Positions 5,895-14,742 of a DNA stretch of 15,876 nt are shown here, in pieces. The position numbers and the translations under genes were made by a program. The notes beneath the pieces are model-generated. The model did not search any database and was not told where the DNA came from. It worked only from the letters and a program-made list of their open reading frames with translations. The stretch is from Clostridium sp. (GTDB lineage: Bacteria; Bacillota; Clostridia; Clostridiales; Clostridiaceae), in contig DPOH01000173.1 of assembly GCA_003539755.1 (NCBI GenBank), positions 1-15,876 on the forward strand, read 5' to 3'. Numbering within the stretch: the stretch's first letter is position 1; the number at the start of each line of letters is the position of its first letter.

Positions 5895-8417
5895 CAATGC
5901 TCTCTTCTTATTTGCCTGACGCTTAAATTCTTTATACCCTTTCCACTCTTCTATATCAATAGCTTTTCTATTCCACTTATCTATTATATATTTTCTCACA
6001 TTATCATGTTTATTTTTCATACTTTCATTTATCTCTTTTACTATAGATTCAAAGTTATTAATATAAGATACAGCTTCATTAACACCTGATTCTTTTTCTA
6101 TATTAAAGATATGATTTAATGTAACAAACTCTACTAATGAATTTAATCTTTCTTTCACTACATCTATATTTTCATCTAATGCATAATTTAATACTTTTTT
6201 ATGTAGCTCTGATAAATTTCTTATATCTTGAATTTCCTCTTTATAATCATTAACAGCATTCAACGCATCTATTACATCATTAAAATAGTTTGTAAGATCC
6301 TCTCCTTTTAAGAGCTCTTCTACTACAATACTATATACTCTTTCATTAAGTGCTTTTTTTACTATAGCAATTTCAGAAAATGCATTATTAATATCTAATG
6401 TTTTTTGTTTAACATATTCTATAAAATTTTTCTTTCTATCTTCAAACTCAGCTCTGTTCTCTATTTCTTTTTGCTTATTTTTAGAATAATTTAACCAGTA
6501 AGATATACTCCACCATCTGCCATTATTTATTTTTTCTAGAAGCTTACTATTATATTTAAAATTAAATTCAGTCGCTACTTTTTCAGTATCCTTCTCATTT
6601 ACGTAATAATTATTACTTGAAAATAAATTCATAAGAACATCATATAATTCTTTATCCTTATCAGCTTCATCTGTAATCTTCTTTATAGGATCTATTATAT
6701 TTTTAACTTTTATAGCAAACTCATCTATATCCATAAGATTCATTCTTAAATCTATATCATCAATAAACGGATTCTTATCTACAAGCTTTTTATATAAAGT
6801 ATAATTTTTTAAATTAGTACTATTAATATCACTTACTACTTCTTTTAGCTCATCATAAGTATATTTATCAAAAATATTATTTTTTCTAAATCTTAAAAAT
6901 TCCTCATACCTCTTATCTTTACGAGAATCTATATTTTTACACTTTTCATACATTTCTTGAAGAGTTAATCCATATTCTCTTTTAGTAAACATCTCATATT
7001 TGATTTTTTCTAGATACTTCATTTTATCATCAATAAAATTTGATTCTTTATCAATAACGCTGTAATAATCATAGTATGAATTAAATAATTCATCTAAAGC
7101 TATAGAAGTCTTTAAATAAAAATCCTTCTTATCAGCATTAGCATCATGAATTATTACTGCTTTTCTATTTAAATTTTCAAGTCTATTATATATAACATCT
7201 AAAGCGGCTCTCTTTTGAGAAACCATTAAAACTTTTTTTCCTTTTGATAAAGCATCACTTATAATGTTTACTATGGTTTGAGATTTTCCTGTACCAGGAG
7301 GTCCATAAATAACCATCTTCTTAGTTTTACTAGCCATACTAACAGCTCTTTCTTGGCTATAATCAAGATAAGAAATAAGATTAATATCCCTCTCTTTAAA
7401 AGAAAGCTTAGAATCATCTTCATCAAATATATTCTGTTCACTTTTGTAGCTGCTATTTAAAAGTTCTTGTAATATATCTTTATCTATATCCATGTTTATC
7501 ATAGCTTCATAATCACTATAAATAGAGTTAGCAATAGAAAACTGGCCTATTACAATATTATTCTTACACACAAGTGTCCCAATGTTATAATTAGGTAGTG
7601 TATTACTTGTATACTCTTCAAACTTTTGAATTTCTTCATTTTCATAGCTTATAAATACATTATTATTTTCCAATGCCTTCAAAGTATCTTCTATTAATGT
7701 TTCACTTATTTCAGAAAATTCTGTTTGAATATTCGGTACTTTTAGTTCATTATGTTTTGCAATACCAAGCAAAAGAACTTTATTTAAAATGATACTTGAA
7801 TCATTAATATTTTCAGCTCTCCAAGCATCACCATCTTTCAATACTCTTATTGGAAATAAAAATAATGGAGCTCTCACAAAAGTTTTATCCTTAAGACTCC
7901 CCTCTACGAATGGATAACCAATATATAATTCTCTTCTTCCTGTTTCTTTATATACATCATCAACTTCGTTTATTAATGATTTCATGGAGCATGAATAATC
8001 TATAATTCTATCTCTTTCTTTGCCTAACTTATCTATATCATTTTCAAGTTTAATATTATAATTTTCTTTTATTTCATTAATTTTTTTCTTTTCTTCTACT
8101 GATTCTAGTCCTTGTAATTTAATCTTCTCAATTTTCCTGTTAAGTTCTTCTCGATTTTTTTTCTTAATTATACTTTCTTTAGTATTAAAAAACTCTGTAT
8201 AATCTGGTAATAATTCTAATGATTTTTCAGTTCTAGAAAACAAAAAACTAATAATATCATCACATATTCCAGAATTAATTTTTTCATATTTCCACATATC
8301 AAAGGCTCTTTTTTTAGGTAGCTTTTTACTCACAAGAGCTCTATTGCTTCCACTTAAATTAATCAATCTTTCTTTATATTTTTCTAATATTTCATTCAAA
8401 TACAATACACCATCCAA
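5892..8417 (-). CDS. SF1 helicase N-terminal half (DUF4011-type, Walker A), ended by an in-frame TGA
   Basis: 841 residues. The N-terminal region (about 1-330) resembles the DUF4011 start of large defence helicases (LNEILEKYKERLINLSGSNR near the start). Walker A is GPPGTGKSQT at 372-381, followed by motif Ia-like KKVLMVSQKRAALDVIYNRL. The remaining 400 residues are charged helices, an insertion commonly found between motifs I and II in this family. The stop TGA (5894-5892) ends the protein before motif II; reading on in frame gives PIRRY and then the C-terminal half, so the ancestral gene ran from 8417 to 4488 (about 1,309 codons). I recall relatives with a Trp in this place (KKRALW-PIR), so TGG to TGA is the simplest change. 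The start is also weak: TTG at 8417, directly after a stop codon, with no Shine-Dalgarno; TTG at 8405 or 8399 are alternatives. The half alone cannot be an active helicase. Confidence 0.85.
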   Translation of the reverse strand: MDGVLYLNEILEKYKERLINLSGSNRALVSKKLPKKRAFDMWKYEKINSGICDDIISFLFSRTEKSLELLPDYTEFFNTKESIIKKKNREELNRKIEKIKLQGLESVEEKKKINEIKENYNIKLENDIDKLGKERDRIIDYSCSMKSLINEVDDVYKETGRRELYIGYPFVEGSLKDKTFVRAPLFLFPIRVLKDGDAWRAENINDSSIILNKVLLLGIAKHNELKVPNIQTEFSEISETLIEDTLKALENNNVFISYENEEIQKFEEYTSNTLPNYNIGTLVCKNNIVIGQFSIANSIYSDYEAMINMDIDKDILQELLNSSYKSEQNIFDEDDSKLSFKERDINLISYLDYSQERAVSMASKTKKMVIYGPPGTGKSQTIVNIISDALSKGKKVLMVSQKRAALDVIYNRLENLNRKAVIIHDANADKKDFYLKTSIALDELFNSYYDYYSVIDKESNFIDDKMKYLEKIKYEMFTKREYGLTLQEMYEKCKNIDSRKDKRYEEFLRFRKNNIFDKYTYDELKEVVSDINSTNLKNYTLYKKLVDKNPFIDDIDLRMNLMDIDEFAIKVKNIIDPIKKITDEADKDKELYDVLMNLFSSNNYYVNEKDTEKVATEFNFKYNSKLLEKINNGRWWSISYWLNYSKNKQKEIENRAEFEDRKKNFIEYVKQKTLDINNAFSEIAIVKKALNERVYSIVVEELLKGEDLTNYFNDVIDALNAVNDYKEEIQDIRNLSELHKKVLNYALDENIDVVKERLNSLVEFVTLNHIFNIEKESGVNEAVSYINNFESIVKEINESMKNKHDNVRKYIIDKWNRKAIDIEEWKGYKEFKRQANKKRAL

Positions 8418-8582
8418 TCAGTAACTATAAATTATACTAATTATATGTTATAGTAAATAATTTATACTTATACTCTATACCAATATGAAGCAAAGGAATT
8501 CTCTTGCAACTTTTTTAATTTTCATTAAATTTCAATATATACTCTTTGCCTAAATATCACGCAATTATAACAAATAACTAAT
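8418..8582. other. 165-nt gap between hsdR and the helicase gene
   Basis: No gene. Two TATAAT boxes on the minus strand (8445-8440 and 8436-8431) lie close to the TTG start, but neither has a clear -35 and the leader would be about 7-16 nt. A near-perfect 18-nt palindrome, GCAAAGGAATTCTCTTGC (8490-8507), is centred on GAATTC and could be an operator. No convincing terminator follows hsdR, so read-through from the restriction genes is possible. Confidence 0.35.
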
Positions 8583-11500
8583 TTAAACATACCTCATCTT
8601 AATCTCACTCATAAACCTTGGAAGCTCATTCTTCAAATTCATTAAATGTCTAAGCCTTCCACCTGCTGATTTATCTAATGCAGCATTAAAATCAACATTA
8701 GCGTTTATATCTCCCATATATGATACATCATCTTGTGATTCTAAGGATTTTGTTACTACTTCATAAAGCCAACCACTATTAATTCCCCATTTATCAGAAA
8801 ATTCATTAACTTCAGCTTTTATCTTATTTTCTTTCCACATTTCAAATGCTTCATCAAAATTAATGTTATATGGCAAATTGCCTGCTACTAATTCAGTATC
8901 TACAAATTGCTTTAGTAAATGTGATTTATTATCTTCTCCCATATCACTTAACTCTTGAATTTGTTCATATATAATACGAAGAGTTTCATCATCTACTTTT
9001 TGAACTCCACCTACATTGCTAATCTTAGAACCTATTAGTGCTATAATACTTGCTGCATCAATTACTTGTGTTCCTGCAAGTTTTGTCTTTCCTATAAGTG
9101 GTTTAATAATATTATCACCTGAATCAACAGGGCCATCATTTCTAGTTAAGTTTCTATATGCCCCAACGTAACTAAGCCAAGTATGCTCATCAATACCAAA
9201 TGTATCATCGTCCCATTTATATTGATAATACTGCTGTACTAAATTAAGCTGTTCAGCTGCACTCTTATAGGAATCTACAAACTTTCCTTTGTCTTCTTCA
9301 TCATTCTTTAAACTTGCCCATCTAGCTGGATCTGGAAGTTCATTTCTCATTTCTGCTACAGCTATATTATACTTTTGTACAGCTGTAGTATATGTGTCAA
9401 CAATTGCTCTGCTGCTCTTTCCACCGCTTCCATATAGCTTTAATGCTGTATCTACTATTTCTTTTGTAATCCTTGGATACTGGAAGTTTACTATTGTTCC
9501 AAACTCCTTATCCTTTCCATATATACGGTTTGTCCTAGAATAAGCTTGAATTAAACCTTGAAGTTCTAGTGACCTATCAACATATAATGTATTTAACAGT
9601 TTAGAATCATATCCTGTAAGTAACTGGTCTGCTACAATTACCAAATCTATATTCTTTTCATTTCTTCCACTACCACCACGTTTTGCACGTTCTACTATAT
9701 CCTCAAAATATGCATCTTCTCCATGTTTTTTATTACCTGGAATAAACTCTATACCTGTGAATTCTCCATAATCCTTAAACATTTCTTCAATAACTTCTAC
9801 TGGAACATTATCAGGATCATTTTCATTCCCAAAACTGAATGTCATTGCTATATTTAGCTTTTCTTCACGTTCTTTCAGCTGTTTCTTAAATTCATTATAA
9901 TAAGCAATTACTCTATCCTTATAAGCTACAGTTAAAATTGCATTAAATACTTTTCCTTGAGACTGATTATCCCAGTTATTTAATATTTCTTCAACAACTC
10001 TTGGAATATGAGTTTCATCTTGATATATTAAAATACCTCTTTTACTAGCCTGTTTTTCTACTTCTAATTCAGACCATTCCTGTACCTTGCGTTCAATTTC
10101 TCTGTCTGCAAGGTCTGGATGTTCCTCTTTAACCGCCTCTACTAAATCATCTCTTAAATCTTCATAACTTTTAAATTCACCAGTATTAATGTAATCTACA
10201 TGAAATCCTAATACATTTCCATCTGAAATTGCCTCATCAATAGTATACTGATGAAGTTTAGGACCAAATAATTTCTCTGTAGTATTTATTACTTCACTCT
10301 GCTCATTTACCTTGCCTTTAACATTATTTTCATCAAATAAAGGTGTTCCAGTAAATCCATAGAAAAGTCCATTCTTTCTAAAATAATTCTTAATAGTTCC
10401 CATCATCTGCCCCATAGTTGTTCTATGAGCTTCATCTATAATGAATATAAATTTCTTATCTTTTAAACTATAATCATGGTTTTCTTCAAGCTCTTTAACA
10501 AGTGAATTTAACTTAAATGTAGTTGTTACCACAATTCCTGTTTTCTTTGCACTCAATTTCTTTTTTAGCTCATAAGTATGCTTTGTATCATCAACATCTA
10601 CTGGTTCATATGCAGCATATGCTTTAAAATTATCACTGGTATTAGTATCTAATTCACGCCTGTCAACTAAGAATATAACCTTGTCAAATCCAGCACGAGT
10701 GGATAAAAACATAGCCGTCTTAAAGCTTGTAATAGTCTTACCTGAACCTGTTGTATGCCATACAAATCCACCATGAGATATTCCATCACTATTCCAGCCA
10801 AAGGCAGCCCCCTCTATAGCCTGCAATGCATAAACCTGGTATGGTCTCATAAGCATATGCTTTCTATTTTCCTCTTCTTTTGCCTCATCAATAACTAAAT
10901 AATCACCAACCATCTGATGTGCCATAGGTATCATTAAGAAGTGTTCTATTACTTTCTTCCAATCATTAATTGGTTTATTATTTTTATCTGCCCAATGGAA
11001 GGTAAACACTGGATTAAAGTCATTAATAGATTTAGGTGTTGCAAAATAACGAGTTTCTATTTCTGTTGTAATAACCATCATCTGAGAAAAAGCCATAAAA
11101 TTATTGCAATATTCACCATCTCTATAATATCTAATAAACTGTCCATATGCTTCATCTAATGATTTATCTGTGCGTTTCTGCTCTATATTAATAAGAGGAA
11201 GTCCATTAATTAATAAAACTATATCAAATCTATTATTATTTTCAGTTACTACCTCTCTTGCAATCTGATAGCTTGAATCCCCGCCTCTTACTTCTGCTTT
11301 CTTAAAAATAGTCAAAGTAATCTGCTTTCTAGTCACTTTAGAATTATCATCACGATAAATACCATCAATTTTCCCAACTGATTCTTCCATAGATAATATT
11401 TTAGCAGCTTCATAACTATTTCTTATTTTGTTTACTTGTGTCATAACCTGCTTAAATTCATTATCTGTAAGCTCTATGCCTTCAAGCATATCTGCATTAA

Positions 11501-11663
11501 TACGATTTAACTCTCTACGCCAGTTGTTTATAAGGTCATTTACTGTAACTTTCTTTATGTTACCATCTAAAAAATCTGGTGCTTTCCATTTATATTTTTC
11601 CAAACTTCGAACAAAATTCTCCTGAAAAGCTTTTTCAGATGCATTTTTAGGTGCATTACTCAT
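8583..11663 (-). CDS. hsdR: Type I restriction enzyme R subunit (nuclease and DNA translocase)
   Basis: 1,026 residues, the usual full length. The N-terminal HSDR_N nuclease shows the PD-(D/E)XK pattern RFDIVLLINGLPLINIEQK at 145-163 (Asp147, Glu161, Lys163). The SF2 motor follows: Walker A HTTGSGKT at 303-310, DEAH at 410-413, FTGTP at 437-441, and motifs V-VI as VADQLLTGYDS and QGLIQAYSRTNRI at about 677-714. The rest is helical and would dock to the M2S core. The subunit pulls DNA past the complex with ATP and cuts it at random distance when the recognition site is unmethylated. AAGGAG lies 8 nt before the ATG and 15 nt separate it from hsdS, so it is in the hsd operon. No lesion is visible, but it needs HsdM for site binding and hsdM is interrupted here. 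Confidence 0.96.
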   Translation of the reverse strand: MSNAPKNASEKAFQENFVRSLEKYKWKAPDFLDGNIKKVTVNDLINNWRRELNRINADMLEGIELTDNEFKQVMTQVNKIRNSYEAAKILSMEESVGKIDGIYRDDNSKVTRKQITLTIFKKAEVRGGDSSYQIAREVVTENNNRFDIVLLINGLPLINIEQKRTDKSLDEAYGQFIRYYRDGEYCNNFMAFSQMMVITTEIETRYFATPKSINDFNPVFTFHWADKNNKPINDWKKVIEHFLMIPMAHQMVGDYLVIDEAKEEENRKHMLMRPYQVYALQAIEGAAFGWNSDGISHGGFVWHTTGSGKTITSFKTAMFLSTRAGFDKVIFLVDRRELDTNTSDNFKAYAAYEPVDVDDTKHTYELKKKLSAKKTGIVVTTTFKLNSLVKELEENHDYSLKDKKFIFIIDEAHRTTMGQMMGTIKNYFRKNGLFYGFTGTPLFDENNVKGKVNEQSEVINTTEKLFGPKLHQYTIDEAISDGNVLGFHVDYINTGEFKSYEDLRDDLVEAVKEEHPDLADREIERKVQEWSELEVEKQASKRGILIYQDETHIPRVVEEILNNWDNQSQGKVFNAILTVAYKDRVIAYYNEFKKQLKEREEKLNIAMTFSFGNENDPDNVPVEVIEEMFKDYGEFTGIEFIPGNKKHGEDAYFEDIVERAKRGGSGRNEKNIDLVIVADQLLTGYDSKLLNTLYVDRSLELQGLIQAYSRTNRIYGKDKEFGTIVNFQYPRITKEIVDTALKLYGSGGKSSRAIVDTYTTAVQKYNIAVAEMRNELPDPARWASLKNDEEDKGKFVDSYKSAAEQLNLVQQYYQYKWDDDTFGIDEHTWLSYVGAYRNLTRNDGPVDSGDNIIKPLIGKTKLAGTQVIDAASIIALIGSKISNVGGVQKVDDETLRIIYEQIQELSDMGEDNKSHLLKQFVDTELVAGNLPYNINFDEAFEMWKENKIKAEVNEFSDKWGINSGWLYEVVTKSLESQDDVSYMGDINANVDFNAALDKSAGGRLRHLMNLKNELPRFMSEIKMRYV

Positions 11664-11678
11664 AGGTTACACTCCTTT

Positions 11679-12857
11679 CTATATGAACATTTCATTTAGG
11701 TAGGCTTTTTTTAGGTTTTGGAGTTTTTGTAGTTTGCGTTGGTGAAAAGTTATAAGTGTATCAAGCTTGTAAAAATACTGTCCAATTTTCTTTTGTTCTT
11801 CTATAGATGGAAGAATTATTGGAGTTCTTTTTCCACAATCAATTGTATATGTTCCAACTGTTCCAATCCCTGAAGATTCATTTATGAAGCTTTGAATATA
11901 TTCACTAATAAATGAATAGTAAAAAAATCTGCCATCAATTCTATTTTCATTCTTAAACCAAATTATATTTCCATCCTTAAAGTATAGAGGAAAATTACTT
12001 GTAATAAGCATAGGAATACCTATTGTACCCACGCCTGTTACAAGCATATCTCCAGCCTGAACTTTACCTGATATAACGCTATACTCTTTATACTTTTCTT
12101 CAGATATAAAAAGTGGTTCTTTTATCTCTTCATGCTTTGATTCTGCAACAATATCACGTGCTCTCAAGAATCTAACTCCCGATTTTGCCCAATCAGATTG
12201 ATGTATCCTCTTTACAGAAGTTATTTCCATTATATCTCCTAATTTTCGCTGTTCCCACTCATCATCAAACCCAGCAAATCTCAATTTAGGTTTACATTCT
12301 CCAGCAGATGGAAACATCTGTGTAAGATATGCTTTTTTTAGTGCTTTTAATTTTTCTAGCTTTTGTTGCTCTCCTAAAATAATATTATCCAATTTATTTA
12401 TGAACTTTCCTATTTTATTTTGTTCATTGTATATAGGAATATTAATTTTAATATCATTAATCGCAACTTTTGACAGACTTGGTACTCCAGTAGATTCGTC
12501 TTTTTGTTTCCAATTAATAATTTGGAATATATCATATATAAACTGCAAGTCATTTCCTTTAAGTGGAATTGCATAAAATAAAGTATCTACAGTCCAAAAT
12601 GGTGCTTTCAAAATATAAGGTTTATCTATAGTTCCTTTTCTACCTATACCAATTGCATCTTGGTCATATGATAGTGCCTTATCTACACTAAGCATATATC
12701 CACCAGTTCCATATACGGGAATATTACCTTTAGAAAGATGTTTATAATCACATCCACTATTAACATCAATTACATCCTTTAATCTACATTCTTTCCATGC
12801 CTCGTCATTCTGAAACTCCCTAAATCTCCTCCTAGGTACCTTTCTCTCCCTCTTCAT
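11679..12857 (-). CDS. hsdS: Type I restriction-modification specificity subunit S
   Basis: 392 residues with two target recognition domains (about 20-145 and 200-350), each followed by a helical spacer. The spacers are clear internal repeats: EQNKIGKFINKLDNII...LEKLKALKKAYLTQMF (145-182) and EQKKIGQYFYKLDTLI...LQKLQNLKKAYLNEMF (354-391). The domain entries repeat too: RRRFREF...WKECRLKDV (9-29) and KLRFAGF...WEQRKLGDI (191-209). This gives the pseudo-twofold shape that binds two HsdM copies and reads a split DNA target. The two recognition domains differ from one another, so the target should be asymmetric; it cannot be deduced here. The ATG overlaps the hsdM stop as TAATG, so translation is coupled to the second hsdM fragment. 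No second hsdS copy or recombinase is in the window to suggest shuffling. Confidence 0.95.
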   Translation of the reverse strand: MKRERKVPRRRFREFQNDEAWKECRLKDVIDVNSGCDYKHLSKGNIPVYGTGGYMLSVDKALSYDQDAIGIGRKGTIDKPYILKAPFWTVDTLFYAIPLKGNDLQFIYDIFQIINWKQKDESTGVPSLSKVAINDIKINIPIYNEQNKIGKFINKLDNIILGEQQKLEKLKALKKAYLTQMFPSAGECKPKLRFAGFDDEWEQRKLGDIMEITSVKRIHQSDWAKSGVRFLRARDIVAESKHEEIKEPLFISEEKYKEYSVISGKVQAGDMLVTGVGTIGIPMLITSNFPLYFKDGNIIWFKNENRIDGRFFYYSFISEYIQSFINESSGIGTVGTYTIDCGKRTPIILPSIEEQKKIGQYFYKLDTLITFHQRKLQKLQNLKKAYLNEMFI

Positions 12858-14488
12858 TATTCCACCACCAATTCACTTCTAAGTGCTTCAAATTCTTTCA
12901 TCAAGCTTTCTATTTCATTATCTATATCTGCTAATGTATCTGCATAACGTTCTTGAAGCATTTCTATAATATCCAGTTCAGCTTTTAGTGGTATTTTAAT
13001 TAAATCTACCATTTGTGATACTGTTTTTCCAAACCACTTTTTAAACATAAGATTGTCTACTTCTCCATCAGTCAATATGAGTATTCGTTCTTGCACAGCA
13101 TCTTTAAGTTCTTTTTCTTGAGTTTTTATAGCTTTATTAAGAGAAGATTTTTTGCTTAATAAGTTATCAACCTTTTTCAATAATTTATATTCTTCACTAT
13201 CTTTACTAACATTTTTTAATTGTGCTTTTAATGCTTTAGAATCAAAGGAATCACCTGGCTCATCATTTTCATTCTTTTTTAAGACATCATATAATGCATT
13301 GTTTTCATCGCTATCTTCAACCTTTGCATTTTCTACAAGTTCAGATAATTGCCCTTCTATATCTTGAACAGCTTGTTTATTATCTTCTATTGCTTTTAGT
13401 TCTTCACCATAAAGCTCAGTGGCAATCAAATCATTTGGCACAATACGTCCAATATATCCATCTTGTTCTTCTCTTTTATTATTTCCTGAACCTTTTGTTA
13501 TCATGTTAGGCTCACGTGTACGTCCTGCTTTATAAAATCCTTCATTTGCAATGATTTCTGCATCATGTGTAAGTGCATTTTTCCATATTTCTGCAACTAC
13601 TTGATAGCCATTATATACATCAATAAATTCATAATGTGTTAATATATCTTTTATGCTTTCAAGCATTTCTTCCATAATGCTTAATATATCTGTAGTATCA
13701 TCCATATTTCTTAGAACGTCCCAGTATTTTTCTATATAAGCTTCTGTTTTTGCTTTTATTTCATCTGATATATTTTTGATATTACCATCATTTAAGATTT
13801 CATTTGTTAATTCACTTACACTATTTTTTAGTTCTACATATCCAGGGCGTATTGTCTGTAAGTTTTTCTTTAATACATCTGGAACAAGTGATTGTAATAC
13901 ACTTAAATCATCTATATTCTTTTCTGGAATTCCACCTAATAAATGAGCATCTACATCATGGCTTATTTCTGAATCTATGCTTTCAACATATCTTGGAATA
14001 TTCATATTGTATTCATTATTTCTTATTTCTTCTCTACTAGCTAAATGGCTGTATCCACGTATTTCTGTCTTATTAGTATATACATCTACTATTTTAGCAA
14101 TATCTTTTTCCTGTAATACATTTTGCTTCCCTACTTTAATAAAGCTGTTTGATGCATCAATAATAAGAACTGGAGCGTCTATGCTACGATTTTTCTTTAA
14201 TATAATTACTACAACTGGAATACCTGTATTAGTAAATAAATTACTTGGCAAGCCTATTACTGCATCAATATAATTCTTTTCTAAAAGTCTTTGTCTTATA
14301 TCTCCTTCAGAAGAACCTCTAAAAAGAACTCCATGAGGTAGTACAATAGCCATAGTTCCTTGTGTACTCAAGTGATATAATCCATGTAATAAAAATGCAA
14401 AATCGCCTTTTGAATCTGGTGGCAGAGTTCCTGCAATTTCAAAACGAGGATCACTTACCTTGAGTTCTGCTTTATTCCAATTGCTCAC
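12857..14488 (-). pseudogene. hsdM: HsdM 3' fragment (rest of the methyltransferase domain and C-terminal tail)
   Basis: 543 codons from a GTG at 14488; homology really begins 15 nt earlier, at 14503, where N-P-P-Y-S is encoded just after the inserted DNA. Visible family parts are SNWNKAELKVSDPRF (2-16), GDFAFLLHGLYHLS (28-41), VLPHGVLFRG (49-58), IDAVIGLPSNLFTNTGIPV (74-92) and NEYNMNIPRYVES (158-170). From about 370 it is charged, probably coiled coil, as in the long clostridial HsdM proteins. Joined to the 5' fragment it would give about 858 residues. The GTG has no ribosome site, and a product from it would lack NPPY, which contacts the target adenine. It could still couple translation into hsdS. 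A two-protein methyltransferase is unlikely because the catalytic motif belongs to neither start codon. Confidence 0.85.
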
Positions 14489-14503
14489 TGAATATGGTGG
14501 ATT

Positions 14504-14742
14504 AGTTATTATCTATAGTATTATGATCCATTTTAAATAAATCTCCCTTAATCATTACCTTCTCACTCAGCATACATTACTCTTAAGTATTTATAGAACG
14601 ATAATATAAAGTAATATAAATTAAAGAAAGCATCAAGACTCGTAAACTAATAATCTTGACACTTTCTTTAATTTATATTTGATAAGTGATAGGTTCTATA
14701 AGGTAAACTATAAATACAGTATTTCAATAAACTAAATATAAT
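14504..14742. mobile_element. About 239-bp hairpin-rich insertion in hsdM (MITE or insertion-sequence relic)
   Basis: Family knowledge predicts ...FDGVVM directly followed by NPPYSVSNW; here the two parts are 239 nt apart. Removing 14504-14742 restores the frame exactly. The insert has no transposase. It contains a long nested palindrome (14591-14701) and near its 5' end on the plus strand a minus-strand start signal, AAGGGAG then ATG at 14531, encoding only MDHNTIDNN before TAA at 14502. That looks like the beginning of a lost transposase gene. Outer ends show a weak inverted match (AGTTATTATCTATA at 14504-14517 against AGTTATGATTATA read from 14749). No target duplication longer than one base can be seen, which would suit IS200/IS605-type derivatives, but the exact ends are uncertain by several bases. 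Confidence 0.6.
14591..14701. repeat. Nested long palindrome at the centre of the hsdM insertion
   Basis: 26-nt arms (14613-14638 and 14654-14679) pair over 18 bp, two mismatches that become G-U pairs in minus-strand RNA, and 6 more bp, around a 15-nt loop. Exactly 13 nt outside each arm lies a second inverted repeat, TTATAGAAC (14591-14599) and GTTCTATAA (14693-14701). The symmetry about 14646 is that of a folded-back MITE or a duplicated hairpin. It may also stop transcription through hsdM. Confidence 0.75.

Noticed and set aside
11699..12370. Repeated DNA in hsdS (around 11700-11740 and 12330-12370) as a recombination site for specificity switching
   Set aside because: The similarity is the normal duplicated spacer helix of HsdS and has diverged at DNA level. 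There is no recombinase and no silent hsdS copy in the window.
14504..14742. Group I or group II intron in hsdM
   Set aside because: About 239 nt is too short for a group II intron and I see no conserved domain V or group I core. The palindromic symmetry fits a small transposable element better.
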